This document shows, one piece after another, positions 40,987 to 50,314 of a stretch of DNA of 64,000 nt. The position numbers were made by a program, and so were the translations under genes. Position 1 is the first letter of the stretch; each line of letters opens with the position of its first letter. The notes under the pieces are model-generated. The model was not told the DNA's origin. It searched no databases and saw nothing but the letters and a program-made list of their open reading frames with translations. This DNA comes from Flavobacterium panacagri (GTDB taxonomy: Bacteria; Bacteroidota; Bacteroidia; Flavobacteriales; Flavobacteriaceae). The stretch covers positions 4,154,001-4,218,000 of the forward strand of contig NZ_CP119766.1 of assembly GCF_030378165.1 (NCBI RefSeq). The letters run 5' to 3'.

Positions 40987-41997
40987 ATGAATCCACCTTT
41001 ACTACAATTTAACGATAAAGGCATTTATTGTCAGCAGGCAGATGTTTATCTTGATCCCTGGAGACCTGTTAAAAATGCCATTATTACGCACGGTCATTCT
41101 GATCATGCAAGATGGGGACATCAAAATTACATTACGCATCATACCAATGTGCCCATCATAAAATACCGTCTTGGCGATATTAATGTTACCGGAAAAGAAT
41201 GGAATGAAACGTTTACTATAAATGGCGTGAAATTTTCTTTTCACCCAGCAGGACATATTATTGGTTCTGCTCAAATAAAAGTAGAATACAAAGGAGAAAT
41301 CTGGGTATTTACGGGAGATTACAAAACAGAAGATGATGGAATTTCTGTTCCATATGAAGTTGTAAAATGTCATTCTTTTATTACCGAATGTACTTTCGGA
41401 CTTCCCGCATTCAAATGGGAACCGCAAACTGATGTAATGACGGAAATAAATAATTGGTGGGCTGAAAATCGCGCAGAAAGAAAAACTTCAGTTCTCTTTG
41501 GATATTCTTTAGGAAAAGCACAACGATTATTAAAATATCTCGATCCCCATATTGGAACAATTTACACGCATGGTGCAATCGAAAACATGACTGAAATTGT
41601 TCGTCCCTTAATTGATTTACCTCCAACAATAAGAGTGACTACAGAAACTAAAAAAGAAGATTTATTAGGAAACATTGTAATTGCCCCGCCAAGCGCACAC
41701 GGAAGTACCTGGATTAGAAGAATGACTCCTTTTGTAACGGGCTCTGCAAGTGGCTGGATGGCTTTTCGCGGAGCAAGACGGAGACGTGCCGTTGACCGTG
41801 GTTTTGTTTTAAGCGATCATTGTGATTGGACAGGTTTATTAGAAAGTATCAAAGCTACCGGCGCAGAAAGAGTGATTTGTACACACGGATATTCGGACAT
41901 ATTTTCAAAATACCTTAGAGAATTGGGTTACGATGCCAGAACTGCAAACACACAATATGAAGGAGAAACGAATGACGTAATTAATGATGAATTGTAA
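40987..41997 (+). CDS. Ligase-associated DNA exonuclease, metallo-beta-lactamase/beta-CASP type
   Basis: First gene of the ligase-associated DNA repair set. The zinc motif HGHSDHARWG (His35, His37, Asp39, His40) is followed by PAGHIIGSAQI (near residue 88) and VFTGDYKTEDDG (near 101), as in the SNM1/CPSF-type nucleases. The segment LFGYSLGKAQRLL (around 170) and the late FVLSDHCDWTGLL (around 277) fit the beta-CASP domain. Length (336 aa) is typical. It is followed by the ligase gene after 31 bases. Confidence 0.93.
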   Translation: MNPPLLQFNDKGIYCQQADVYLDPWRPVKNAIITHGHSDHARWGHQNYITHHTNVPIIKYRLGDINVTGKEWNETFTINGVKFSFHPAGHIIGSAQIKVEYKGEIWVFTGDYKTEDDGISVPYEVVKCHSFITECTFGLPAFKWEPQTDVMTEINNWWAENRAERKTSVLFGYSLGKAQRLLKYLDPHIGTIYTHGAIENMTEIVRPLIDLPPTIRVTTETKKEDLLGNIVIAPPSAHGSTWIRRMTPFVTGSASGWMAFRGARRRRAVDRGFVLSDHCDWTGLLESIKATGAERVICTHGYSDIFSKYLRELGYDARTANTQYEGETNDVINDEL

Positions 41998-42028
41998 ATT
42001 ATTAATTAAACAATAAACCAAAAAAAGC

Positions 42029-43630
42029 ATGAAAAACTTTGCCGAGCTTATAAAAACCTTAGATAGTTCTAATAAAACATCGGTAAAAGTGGATGCTTTG
42101 ACAAACTATTTTCTAAAAGCAAGTGATGAGGATAAAGTTTGGACAATCGCTATCCTTTCACATCGCCGTCCTCCCCGACCTGTTAATACTACTTTATTAC
42201 GTTTATGGGCGAATGAATTGGCTAATATTCCGCTTTGGTTGTTTGAGGAAAGTTATCATATTGTGGGCGATTTGGCCGAAACGATTGCTTTGGTTATTCC
42301 CACTACAAAAGAACATTCTGATAAAAGTCTGACTGAGTTTTTACAGGAAATCATTGCTTTAAAAAAGAAAACCGATTCAGAAAAAAAAGAATATCTACAA
42401 ACCAATTGGCTGAACTTGAATTATTACGAAAGATTCGTTTTTACTAAATTAATAACAGGAAGTTTTAGAATTGGTTTAAGTCAGAAATTAATGACCCGTG
42501 CACTCTCTAAAGCTGAAAACATAGACGAAGACACGCTTGCTTATAAATTAATGGGCGATTGGAATCCGAATACGATTACGTTTCAGGAATTGATTCTGGA
42601 TGAAAGAAGCAGTGATTATTTATCAAAACCTTATCCGTTTTATTTGGCTTATCCAATTGAAGGCGAAGTTTCTTCTTTAGGAAATCCGGAAGACTGGAGT
42701 GCTGAACATAAATGGGATGGGATTCGTTCTCAAACCATTATTCGTGATAATGAAATTTACGTTTGGAGCCGTGGCGAAGAATTAGTAACCGACAAATATC
42801 CAGAGTTTCAATCTTTCATCGGAAATATTCCAGACGGAACTGTTATTGATGGCGAAATTCTTCCTTTTATTGATAATCAAATTGGAACATTTAATGATTT
42901 GCAAACTAGAATTGGCCGTAAAAATGTTTCTGCTTCTGTTTTAAAAAATTCTCCTGTAATCATTAAAGCTTATGATTTATTAGAATGGCAGGGAAAAGAT
43001 ATTCGGAATCTTCCTTATGAAGAACGTCGAACGTTACTAGAAGAATTATTTACCACTTTGATTGGAAAAGAAATTCCGTTGCAACTTTCAGAAAGACTTA
43101 ATTTTTCTACTTGGGAAGATGTCACAAACGAAAGATTAAAATCTCGTGAAATGAAAAGTGAAGGTTTAATGTTAAAACGAAAAGATTCTCCGTATTTAGT
43201 GGGAAGAAAAAAAGGCGATTGGTGGAAATGGAAAATAGAACCTTTAACCATAGATGCTGTTCTAACTTACGCAATGCGAGGTCATGGTCGACGATCGAAT
43301 TTATTTACCGATTATACTTTTGCCCTTTGGCAGGAAAATGAGAATAACGAACGAGAACTAGTAACTTTCGCGAAAGCATATTCTGGTTTAACCGATGCAG
43401 AATTTAGAATGGTAGACGATTTTATCAAAAAAAATACTTTAGAACGATTTGGCCCCGTACGAAGTGTAACTCCAAAATTAGTTTTTGAAATTGGTTTTGA
43501 AGGCATTGCACTTTCCAAAAGGCACAAAAGCGGTGTTGCAACCCGTTTTCCGCGAATTTTAAGATGGCGTCATGATAAAAAAATCGATGAAGCCAATTCG
43601 ATAGAAGATTTAAAAAATTTAATTGTATAA
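42029..43630 (+). CDS. ATP-dependent DNA ligase (ligase-associated module)
   Basis: The adenylation motif AEHKWDGIRSQ (Lys near 228) is followed by VWSRGEELVTD, DGEILPF, an internal RKNVSASVLKN, and the KSEGLMLKRKDSPY and GDWWKWKIEP segments, giving the six nucleotidyltransferase motifs. The N-terminal 200 residues form the helical DNA-binding domain and the C-terminal part the OB fold. This is the LigB/LigC-like bacterial ATP-dependent group, different from the NAD-dependent replicative LigA. The stop codon abuts the helicase ATG directly, so translation is coupled. It probably seals breaks made or trimmed by the neighbouring nuclease. Confidence 0.95.
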   Translation: MKNFAELIKTLDSSNKTSVKVDALTNYFLKASDEDKVWTIAILSHRRPPRPVNTTLLRLWANELANIPLWLFEESYHIVGDLAETIALVIPTTKEHSDKSLTEFLQEIIALKKKTDSEKKEYLQTNWLNLNYYERFVFTKLITGSFRIGLSQKLMTRALSKAENIDEDTLAYKLMGDWNPNTITFQELILDERSSDYLSKPYPFYLAYPIEGEVSSLGNPEDWSAEHKWDGIRSQTIIRDNEIYVWSRGEELVTDKYPEFQSFIGNIPDGTVIDGEILPFIDNQIGTFNDLQTRIGRKNVSASVLKNSPVIIKAYDLLEWQGKDIRNLPYEERRTLLEELFTTLIGKEIPLQLSERLNFSTWEDVTNERLKSREMKSEGLMLKRKDSPYLVGRKKGDWWKWKIEPLTIDAVLTYAMRGHGRRSNLFTDYTFALWQENENNERELVTFAKAYSGLTDAEFRMVDDFIKKNTLERFGPVRSVTPKLVFEIGFEGIALSKRHKSGVATRFPRILRWRHDKKIDEANSIEDLKNLIV

Positions 43631-46090
43631 ATGAACAGAGAGCAGTTATTTACGATTGCCAGTGACTGGTTTGAAAGTCAGGGATGGAAACCTTTTCCGT
43701 TTCAGACTCAAACCTGGACTGCTTTTTTGCAGGGAAAAAACGGTTTGTTAAATGCTCCAACCGGAAGCGGTAAAACCTATGCGCTCTGGCTTCCAATCAT
43801 TTTAAATTATATCAAAGAAAATCCGAATTATAAAACCAAGCATAATTCAGGATTAAAAGCTATTTGGATCACACCTTTAAGATCTTTATCTGTTGAAATC
43901 AAGCAAGCGGCAGAACGAGTGCTTACAGATTTAGATATTCCAATGACTGTCGGAATTCGATCCGGAGATACTTCTGCATCAGAAAGAGCCAAACAAAAAG
44001 GGAAAATGCCCGATTTGCTGATTACAACTCCTGAAAGTCTGCAATTACTTTTGGCTTCAAAAGGATATGCGGCAACTTTTAAAAACTGCAGTTCAATTGT
44101 CATAGACGAATGGCATGAATTACTAGGAACCAAACGCGGAGTTCAGGTAGAACTGGCATTATCAAGACTTAAAACGATAGCAAAAAACATTCGGATTTGG
44201 GGAATTTCTGCCACAATTGGAAATCTGCAACAAGCGCAGGAAGTTTTGCTTGGAGTAGATTCTGAAGCTTACCATAATTCTGTTTTAATAAAAGCGATTA
44301 TCAATAAAAAGATAAAAGTAGTCTCTATTATTCCAGAGAAAATGGATGCTTATCCTTGGCGAGGGCACATGGGATTACATTTGATTGATGAAGCGGCAAA
44401 AATTATAAAAGCCAGCAAAACGACTTTAATTTTTACGAATGTTCGTTCGGCCTGCGAAATTTGGTATCAGAGATTATTAGAAAAATATCCTGAATTTGCA
44501 GGAGAAATGGCAATGCATCACGGAAGCATTGATAGAGAAACGAGACTTTGGGTAGAAAATGCTATTCGAAATGAAGAATTAAAAGTTGTAGTCTGTACTT
44601 CTAGTTTAGATTTGGGTGTTGACTTTGCTCCTGTCGAATCGATTATTCAGGTTGGAGGCCCTAAAGGCGTTGCTCGTTTTATGCAACGCGCAGGACGAAG
44701 CGGGCATCAACCTGGGAAAGAAAGTGTTATTTATTTCCTAGCTACTCACGCCATTGAATTAATCGAAGCTTCGGCACTTAAAAAGGCTGTCGAAAACAGT
44801 GTTATAGAAGATCGCGTTCCGTATTTAAACAGCTGGGATGTTTTGGTTCAATATCTTAATACACTTGCAGTTTCTGACGGATTTTACCCAGATGAAATTT
44901 TCAAAGAAATTCAGGGAACTTTTAGTTATCAAACCATTACAGCTGAAAACTGGAACTGGATTTTGAATTTTATCACACAAGGCAGTCAAAGTCTTCATGC
45001 TTATGACGAATTCAAAAAAGTTGAAATTGATGAAAATGGCTGTTACAAAATCAACAGCCGAATGATTGCCATGCATCATAGAATGCAAATTGGAACTATT
45101 GTTGGCGACGCGGTAATGAATGTAAAATTCATGAGTGGCGGTTATATCGGAACGATTGAAGAATGGTTCATTTCGAAATTAAAACCTGGCGATACTTTTA
45201 TCTTTGCAGGAAAAAAACTCGAATTATTCCGTATTCGAAATATGCAGGTTTTAGTCAAAAAAGCGAGTCCGAAAAAAGAATCTAAAATTGCCAGCTGGAT
45301 GGGCGGTCGTTTGGCACTGTCTTCTCAAATGAGTGAATTATTACGGCAGGAATTGTACCGCGCCAATACCGACAATCTTTCGCCAGAATTGAAAGCTTTA
45401 CAGCCTTTATTCAAAAGACAGCGAAAAGAATCTATTGTACCAAGTTCAGATGAATTTCTCATTGAGACTTTTAAAACCCGAGAAGGCTATCATGCTATTT
45501 TTTATCCGTTTGAAGGACGTTTTGTGCATGAAGCTTTAGCCAGTTTACTGGCATTCAGAATCAGTTTACTGCAATCTATCACATTTTCTTTGGCGTATAA
45601 CGATTATGGATTTGAATTGCTTTCTGATCAGGAAATTGATATTGAAGCGGTTTTAGATAATAATTTATTTTCTACAGAATACGTCCATCACGATTTGCAG
45701 AAAAGCTTAAATTCAACCGAAATGGCAAGACGCAAATTTAGAGACATTGCTGTAATTTCTGGATTGGTTTTTACTGGTTTTCCGGGAAAAATGGTTAAAA
45801 CCAAACATTTGCAGAGTGGCTCGCAATTGTTATTTGAAGTTTTTAGGGATTTTGAACCTGATAATTTGTTATTGCATCAGGCGTATAGAGAAACCTTTGA
45901 ACATCAATTAGAAGAAGGACGTTTGATTTTAGCTTTGGAAAGAATTGCAGGCCAGAACATAATTTGGAAACAATGTTTAAAACCAACGCCTTTTAGTTTT
46001 CCAATCATTACAGATCGATTGAGAGAAAAACTTTCGAGCGAAACTCTGGCTGAAAGAATTCAGAAAATGACCGCATCTTACATGAAATAA
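43631..46090 (+). CDS. Lhr-like DEXH-box helicase (ligase-associated module)
   Basis: The 819-residue superfamily 2 helicase has Walker A APTGSGKT (residues 42-49), motif II IDEWHEL (158-164) with DEWH in place of DEAH, motif III SATIG, and motif VI QRAGRSGHQPG near residue 355. After the two RecA domains come the winged helix and Lhr-core parts (GYIGTIEEWFISKLKPGDTF, then FHEAL-type positions with FVHEALASLLAFR). This is the Lhr-core group that travels with the ligase, exonuclease and phosphoesterase. It begins at the base after the ligase stop, and the phosphoesterase gene starts six bases after its stop. Confidence 0.95.
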   Translation: MNREQLFTIASDWFESQGWKPFPFQTQTWTAFLQGKNGLLNAPTGSGKTYALWLPIILNYIKENPNYKTKHNSGLKAIWITPLRSLSVEIKQAAERVLTDLDIPMTVGIRSGDTSASERAKQKGKMPDLLITTPESLQLLLASKGYAATFKNCSSIVIDEWHELLGTKRGVQVELALSRLKTIAKNIRIWGISATIGNLQQAQEVLLGVDSEAYHNSVLIKAIINKKIKVVSIIPEKMDAYPWRGHMGLHLIDEAAKIIKASKTTLIFTNVRSACEIWYQRLLEKYPEFAGEMAMHHGSIDRETRLWVENAIRNEELKVVVCTSSLDLGVDFAPVESIIQVGGPKGVARFMQRAGRSGHQPGKESVIYFLATHAIELIEASALKKAVENSVIEDRVPYLNSWDVLVQYLNTLAVSDGFYPDEIFKEIQGTFSYQTITAENWNWILNFITQGSQSLHAYDEFKKVEIDENGCYKINSRMIAMHHRMQIGTIVGDAVMNVKFMSGGYIGTIEEWFISKLKPGDTFIFAGKKLELFRIRNMQVLVKKASPKKESKIASWMGGRLALSSQMSELLRQELYRANTDNLSPELKALQPLFKRQRKESIVPSSDEFLIETFKTREGYHAIFYPFEGRFVHEALASLLAFRISLLQSITFSLAYNDYGFELLSDQEIDIEAVLDNNLFSTEYVHHDLQKSLNSTEMARRKFRDIAVISGLVFTGFPGKMVKTKHLQSGSQLLFEVFRDFEPDNLLLHQAYRETFEHQLEEGRLILALERIAGQNIIWKQCLKPTPFSFPIITDRLREKLSSETLAERIQKMTASYMK

Positions 46091-46096
46091 ATATTT

Positions 46097-46732
46097 ATGA
46101 ATATCCAATTAAAAAACGAAAACTTTATACTTCATTCAACTGGTGCCGTCTTTTGGGAAAAACAAAAAACGGTCATTATTTCTGATGTGCATTTGGGAAA
46201 AGTAACGCATTTTAGAAAACACGGAATTGCTATTCCGCAAAATGCTGTTTCAGAAAATTTTAGAAAAATCACAGCAGTTTTGGATCATTTTCTTCCTGAA
46301 AAAATTATTTTTCTGGGAGATTTATTTCACAGCACTAAAAATGCAGAATGGAATTTATTTGAAGAATGGCTTTCTAATCACAAACAAGAAACCTATTTAA
46401 TTACTGGAAATCATGACATTATTGATGAAAGTCATTATAAAAAAATTGGAGTAATTGTCACAGAGATTTTAGAAATTGACGCTTTCTTTTTTACGCATCA
46501 TCCCACAGAAAAAGAAGACTTATTTAATTTTTCAGGACATATCCACCCGGGAATTGTCTTGCGTGGCTTGGGTTTACAAAATTTAAAGTTGCGTTGTTTC
46601 TTTTGCAAACCCAACCAAATCATTCTTCCTGCTTTTGGCGAGTTTACTGGAAAGTATTTTCTAAAACCCAGCTCAGAAGATACAGTTTATGCCATCGCAG
46701 GAAATGATGTTATTCAGATCAATAAAGAATAA
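46097..46732 (+). CDS. pdeM: PdeM-type metallophosphoesterase (ligase-associated module)
   Basis: Calcineurin-like phosphoesterase of 211 residues. Metal-binding motifs are in order: SDVHLGK (Asp30, His32), GDLFHS (Asp75), GNHD (Asn105, His106), and FTHHP plus SGHIHPG near residues 135-155. Members of this module are annotated as DNA-damage-response endonuclease PdeM. It is the last of four genes with almost no spacing (6 bases after the helicase), which shows a single transcript. The oleate hydratase gene starts 135 bases further on and is probably separate. Confidence 0.93.
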   Translation: MNIQLKNENFILHSTGAVFWEKQKTVIISDVHLGKVTHFRKHGIAIPQNAVSENFRKITAVLDHFLPEKIIFLGDLFHSTKNAEWNLFEEWLSNHKQETYLITGNHDIIDESHYKKIGVIVTEILEIDAFFFTHHPTEKEDLFNFSGHIHPGIVLRGLGLQNLKLRCFFCKPNQIILPAFGEFTGKYFLKPSSEDTVYAIAGNDVIQINKE

Positions 46733-46867
46733 GATAACCTTTGGATAAATTTAAAATCATATCTAATTAACAATCAATAAATTATACAAATATATTCTCA
46801 AAAATAAAAGAATTATCTTTCAAATTTTAAGCTTACATTAGTTGAATTAACTTCTAAAGCTTTGAAA

Positions 46868-48808
46868 ATGAAGAATATTACATCAAAATTTGACAAAGTC
46901 CTAAACAATTCTACAACCTACGGAAATGTTAATCACGAACCAGATTCGAGCACAGAAACACAGTTAAACACCCCAGAAAAATCAATGCCTTTTTCGGATC
47001 AAATTGGAAATTACCAACGTAATATTGGAATTCCTTTAAAATCGCATGAAAACAGCAAAATCTATATTGTAGGAAGTGGTATTGCTGGAATGGCAGCTGC
47101 CTACTATTTTATTCGAGATGGTCGAATTCCTGCCAAAAACATCACTTTTCTGGAACAGCTTCATATTGATGGTGGTTCACTCGATGGCTCAGGAAATCCC
47201 AAAGAGGGTTATATGATTCGCGGCGGTCGTGAAATGGATATGACCTACGAAAATCTATGGGATATTTTTCAGGATATTCCAGCTTTAGAACTGCCTCCAC
47301 CCTACACTGTTTTAGACGAATATCGATTGATTAATGATAACGATTCGAATTATTCTAAAGCAAGGTTAATTCATAAAAACGGAGAAATAAAAGACTTCAG
47401 CAAATTTGGTTTGAATAAAAGAGATCAACTAGCAATTGTAAAATTGCTGTTGAAAAGAAAAGACGAACTAGACGACTTGACTATAGAAGATTATTTTAGT
47501 GAATCGTTTTTAGAAAGCAATTTCTGGACGTTTTGGAGAACCATGTTTGCTTTTGAAAACTGGCATAGTTTATTAGAACTAAAATTGTATATGCATAGAT
47601 TTCTTCATGCAATTGATGGATTAAATGATCTTTCTTCGTTAGTATTTCCTAAGTACAATCAGTATGATACTTTTGTTACACCGCTGCGAAAATTCCTTGA
47701 AGAAAAAGGTGTCAATATCAAATTTCATACACTGATCAAAGATTTAGTCATCCAAAGTAATACTGAAGGTAAAGTCGTTGAAGGAATTATTACAGAGCAT
47801 GAAGGCAAAGAAAATAGAACTCCAATTGGCAAAGATGATTTTGTAATTGTTACCACAGGTTCAATGACCGAAGATACTTTCTATGGAGACAATAAAACTG
47901 CTCCAATTATTGGTATCGACAACTCTACCAGTGGTAAAAGTCCGGGCTGGATGTTATGGAAAAACTTAGCAGCGAAATCTCCTATTTTTGGAAAACCAGA
48001 AAAATTCTGCACCAATATTGAGAAATCTTCCTGGGAATCGGTTACGCTGACTTGCAGGCCTTCTGCTTTTGTAGAAAAACTAAAAGAATATTCTGTAAAC
48101 GATCCCTATTCTGGAAAAACAGTTACCGGAGGAATTATTACCATTACCGATTCTAATTGGTTAATGAGTTTTACCTGTAACAGACAGCCTCATTTTCCAG
48201 ATCAGCCAGACGATATTTTAGTGCTTTGGGTTTATGCCTTGTTTATGGATAAACCTGGGAATTACATAAAAAAAGTAATGCCCGAATGTACTGGAGATGA
48301 GATTTTAACTGAATTATCTTTCCATCTCGGAATTTTAGATAAACTGGATAATATCATAGAAAACACCATTGTACGAACCGCTTTTATGCCTTACATCACT
48401 TCGATGTTTATGCCGAGGGCAAAAGGAGATCGTCCGAGAGTTGTGCCTGAAGGATGCAAAAATCTTGGCTTAATTGGACAATTTGTTGAAACGAATAATG
48501 ATGTGGTATTTACTATGGAAAGTTCGATTAGAACGGCTAGAATTGCGGTTTACAAATTGTTGAATTTAAATAAACAAGTTCCGGATATTAATCCATTGCA
48601 ATATGATATTCGACATTTATTGAAAGCAGTGCGAACGCTTAATGATGGAAAAGCGTTTTTAGGCGAAGGCATTCTGCACAAAGTTTTACGAGGCACTTAT
48701 TTTGAACATGTTTTACCGCCCATTGAAGAAGATAAAGAAGAACATGAATCTTTCTTTTCGGAACAGGTTAACCGATTTAAAGATTGGATAAAAGGGATAA
48801 AAGATTAA
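46868..48808 (+). CDS. Oleate hydratase
   Basis: FAD-binding enzyme that adds water to the double bond of oleate and related unsaturated fatty acids. Start set at the ATG at 46868 and not at the TTG two codons upstream. The FAD motif [14 protein letters not shown] starts near residue 69. The conserved [11 protein letters not shown] places glutamate at residue 122, the position of the catalytic Glu in the characterised flavobacterial relative. Other segments typical of the family are [16 protein letters not shown] and a C-terminal [18 protein letters not shown]. Length (646 aa) is normal. Enzymes of this kind may detoxify fatty acids. It is monocistronic: a palindrome array and a terminator lie between it and the metal efflux genes. 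Confidence 0.95.
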   Translation: MKNITSKFDKVLNNSTTYGNVNHEPDSSTETQLNTPEKSMPFSDQIGNYQRNIGIPLKSHENSKIYIVGSGIAGMAAAYYFIRDGRIPAKNITFLEQLHIDGGSLDGSGNPKEGYMIRGGREMDMTYENLWDIFQDIPALELPPPYTVLDEYRLINDNDSNYSKARLIHKNGEIKDFSKFGLNKRDQLAIVKLLLKRKDELDDLTIEDYFSESFLESNFWTFWRTMFAFENWHSLLELKLYMHRFLHAIDGLNDLSSLVFPKYNQYDTFVTPLRKFLEEKGVNIKFHTLIKDLVIQSNTEGKVVEGIITEHEGKENRTPIGKDDFVIVTTGSMTEDTFYGDNKTAPIIGIDNSTSGKSPGWMLWKNLAAKSPIFGKPEKFCTNIEKSSWESVTLTCRPSAFVEKLKEYSVNDPYSGKTVTGGIITITDSNWLMSFTCNRQPHFPDQPDDILVLWVYALFMDKPGNYIKKVMPECTGDEILTELSFHLGILDKLDNIIENTIVRTAFMPYITSMFMPRAKGDRPRVVPEGCKNLGLIGQFVETNNDVVFTMESSIRTARIAVYKLLNLNKQVPDINPLQYDIRHLLKAVRTLNDGKAFLGEGILHKVLRGTYFEHVLPPIEEDKEEHESFFSEQVNRFKDWIKGIKD

Positions 48809-48863
48809 TTTAAAAAATTAATTCACATTATCTTAAATATCCTTATTTAAAGTAATAAATTAT

Positions 48864-49084
48864 ATTCCGTTAGGAATATCTCGTCGGTAAAAAATGGGGT
48901 TTTGAATTATATTGTGTCCTGTAGGAACACCTAATTTTACGAAAATAAAATCTGACCAAATAATCAAACGTTCCTTTGGAACGTATAAACCTAATTCAAA
49001 TTTCCGTACACCGTCGAAACGTTCCTACGGAACGTATATATTCAAACCATTTTTTTTCTACCGATGAAACATTCCTACGGAATG
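48864..49084. repeat. array of five palindromes spaced about 51 bases apart
   Basis: Palindromes: 48864-48877 (ATTCCGTTAGGAAT), 48914-48930 (GTGTCCTGTAGGAACAC), 48968-48984 (ACGTTCCTTTGGAACGT), 49019-49035 (ACGTTCCTACGGAACGT) and 49070-49084 (CATTCCTACGGAATG). Centres are about 51, 54, 51 and 50 bases apart. Spacers share parts such as ACCGATGAAAC or CCGTCGAAAC just before a palindrome. It is not a CRISPR array (the repeats are too short and not identical). No protein is coded in it. Confidence 0.7.
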
Positions 49085-49111
49085 AAATTGCAAACGAATA
49101 GTTTCTTTATT

Positions 49112-49145
49112 AAAAGCCCAGTAAAACTAGTTTTACCGGGCTTTT
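49112..49145. terminator. terminator between oleate hydratase and the metal efflux adaptor genes
   Basis: 16-base arms (AAAAGCCCAGTAAAAC with GTTTTACCGGGCTTTT, one G:U pair). It is placed 38 bases after the stop of the minus-strand adaptor gene and can serve both strands. Confidence 0.7.
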
Positions 49146-49182
49146 GTGTTTTACTCTAAACTTGTAATCAAAGATTTAAGCT

Positions 49183-50313
49183 CTATTGTTCGTCATTATT
49201 CATGGCAGACATCAATAAAGTGTAGGCATTTTTTACAACGATTTTTGAAGAATTATCCAACTCGTTTGAAGTAATCTGGCAGAAACCCTCGTTTTTAACT
49301 CCAGCTTTTACTTCCACCATTTGAAACTGATTATTTCCAAGGGCTGTAAAAACAAAAAACTTACCCTGCCAGCGCACTACAGCATCTTCAGGAACCGTTA
49401 AAGCTTTTTGATTTTCTACTTCGACTTCCGCATTTATAAATAAACCTGGCAAAAGAGCCGGATTATAAGCATTAACTTTACAAATAATCTCTGCTGCTCT
49501 ATCTCCGTTTAAACTCTGATTAATAAAAGCAATCTTTGCAGGATATTTTTTTGCATCTGAATTATTTGCAAAAGCCATAACCGTTTGACCGATTGATAAA
49601 GAAGCAACATCTTTCTCAAAGGCATTTAAAGTCAATACAATATCTTTTTTATCAATCAATTCAAAAAGCATGTCGGTTGGGTTTACATATTTTCCAACAT
49701 TCACATTTACTTTTGAAACCAATCCATTAATAGGCGAAACGACTTTTACTGTATTGCTGATTGTTGAAACATTCAGTTTCTTTACATTGATTCCTAATAA
49801 AGTCAGTTTATGTTCCAAAGAAGACATTGTAATACGCTGCGTACGTGTTTCGGTAGTAATCTGTTCTAGAACTTTATCACTGCTGGCTTTGCTTGCATTA
49901 AGTTCTTTTTGTCTTTTGTATTCATTCTGAGCCAGTTCAAACTTTTCTTTCGCCATAAGATAATCCTGCTGCAATTCGATAAACTGCATGTCTTCTAAAA
50001 CGGCTAAGACCTGCCCTTTTTGCACATTCATTCCCGCAATTAAATTCGTACTTTTTACATATCCGCCTAAAGGAATACTGATACTGACCACACTTTTTGG
50101 AGGCACTGTTACCGTTCCTTGAAGCTGTAAAATCTCTTTTACATTTTGAAGCGTCGGATTTCCAGTTTGTAAATCAGCATTTTTGATTTGTTCGCTGGTC
50201 AATTTTATAATATTAATGCTCTTCACTTCAGCATTTTTATTTTCTTCATTTTGTTTCTTTCCGCAAGAAAACAATACTAATGCGCCTGCAAACGCTGCTA
50301 TATATTTTTTCAT
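49183..50313 (-). CDS. RND efflux periplasmic adaptor lipoprotein (CusB/CzcB type)
   Basis: Start set at 50313: the ATG begins a lipoprotein signal (MKKYIAAFAGALVLFSC, lipid cysteine 17); the longer reading frame overlaps the RND gene and adds only 11 residues. The membrane-fusion layout is visible: barrel-sandwich halves around GGYVKSTNLIAGMNVQKGQ and VSPINGLVSKVNVNVGKYV enclose a helical hairpin of about 60 residues, and a beta-barrel region follows (MAFANNSDAKKYPAKIAF). It begins one base after the stop of the RND gene, so the pair is co-transcribed. Specificity for Cu, Zn, Co or other ions cannot be read here. Confidence 0.93.
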   Translation of the reverse strand: MKKYIAAFAGALVLFSCGKKQNEENKNAEVKSINIIKLTSEQIKNADLQTGNPTLQNVKEILQLQGTVTVPPKSVVSISIPLGGYVKSTNLIAGMNVQKGQVLAVLEDMQFIELQQDYLMAKEKFELAQNEYKRQKELNASKASSDKVLEQITTETRTQRITMSSLEHKLTLLGINVKKLNVSTISNTVKVVSPINGLVSKVNVNVGKYVNPTDMLFELIDKKDIVLTLNAFEKDVASLSIGQTVMAFANNSDAKKYPAKIAFINQSLNGDRAAEIICKVNAYNPALLPGLFINAEVEVENQKALTVPEDAVVRWQGKFFVFTALGNNQFQMVEVKAGVKNEGFCQITSNELDNSSKIVVKNAYTLLMSAMNNDEQ

Positions 50314-50314
50314 T

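Noticed and set aside
46862..46867. TTG start two codons before the oleate hydratase ATG
   Set aside because: An ATG is available at 46868 and places the catalytic Glu at position 122, as in the characterised relative.
48864..49084. CRISPR-like array of repeats at regular spacing
   Set aside because: The repeated part is a 14-17 base palindrome, not an identical 24-40 base repeat, spacers are partly similar to each other, and no cas genes are near.
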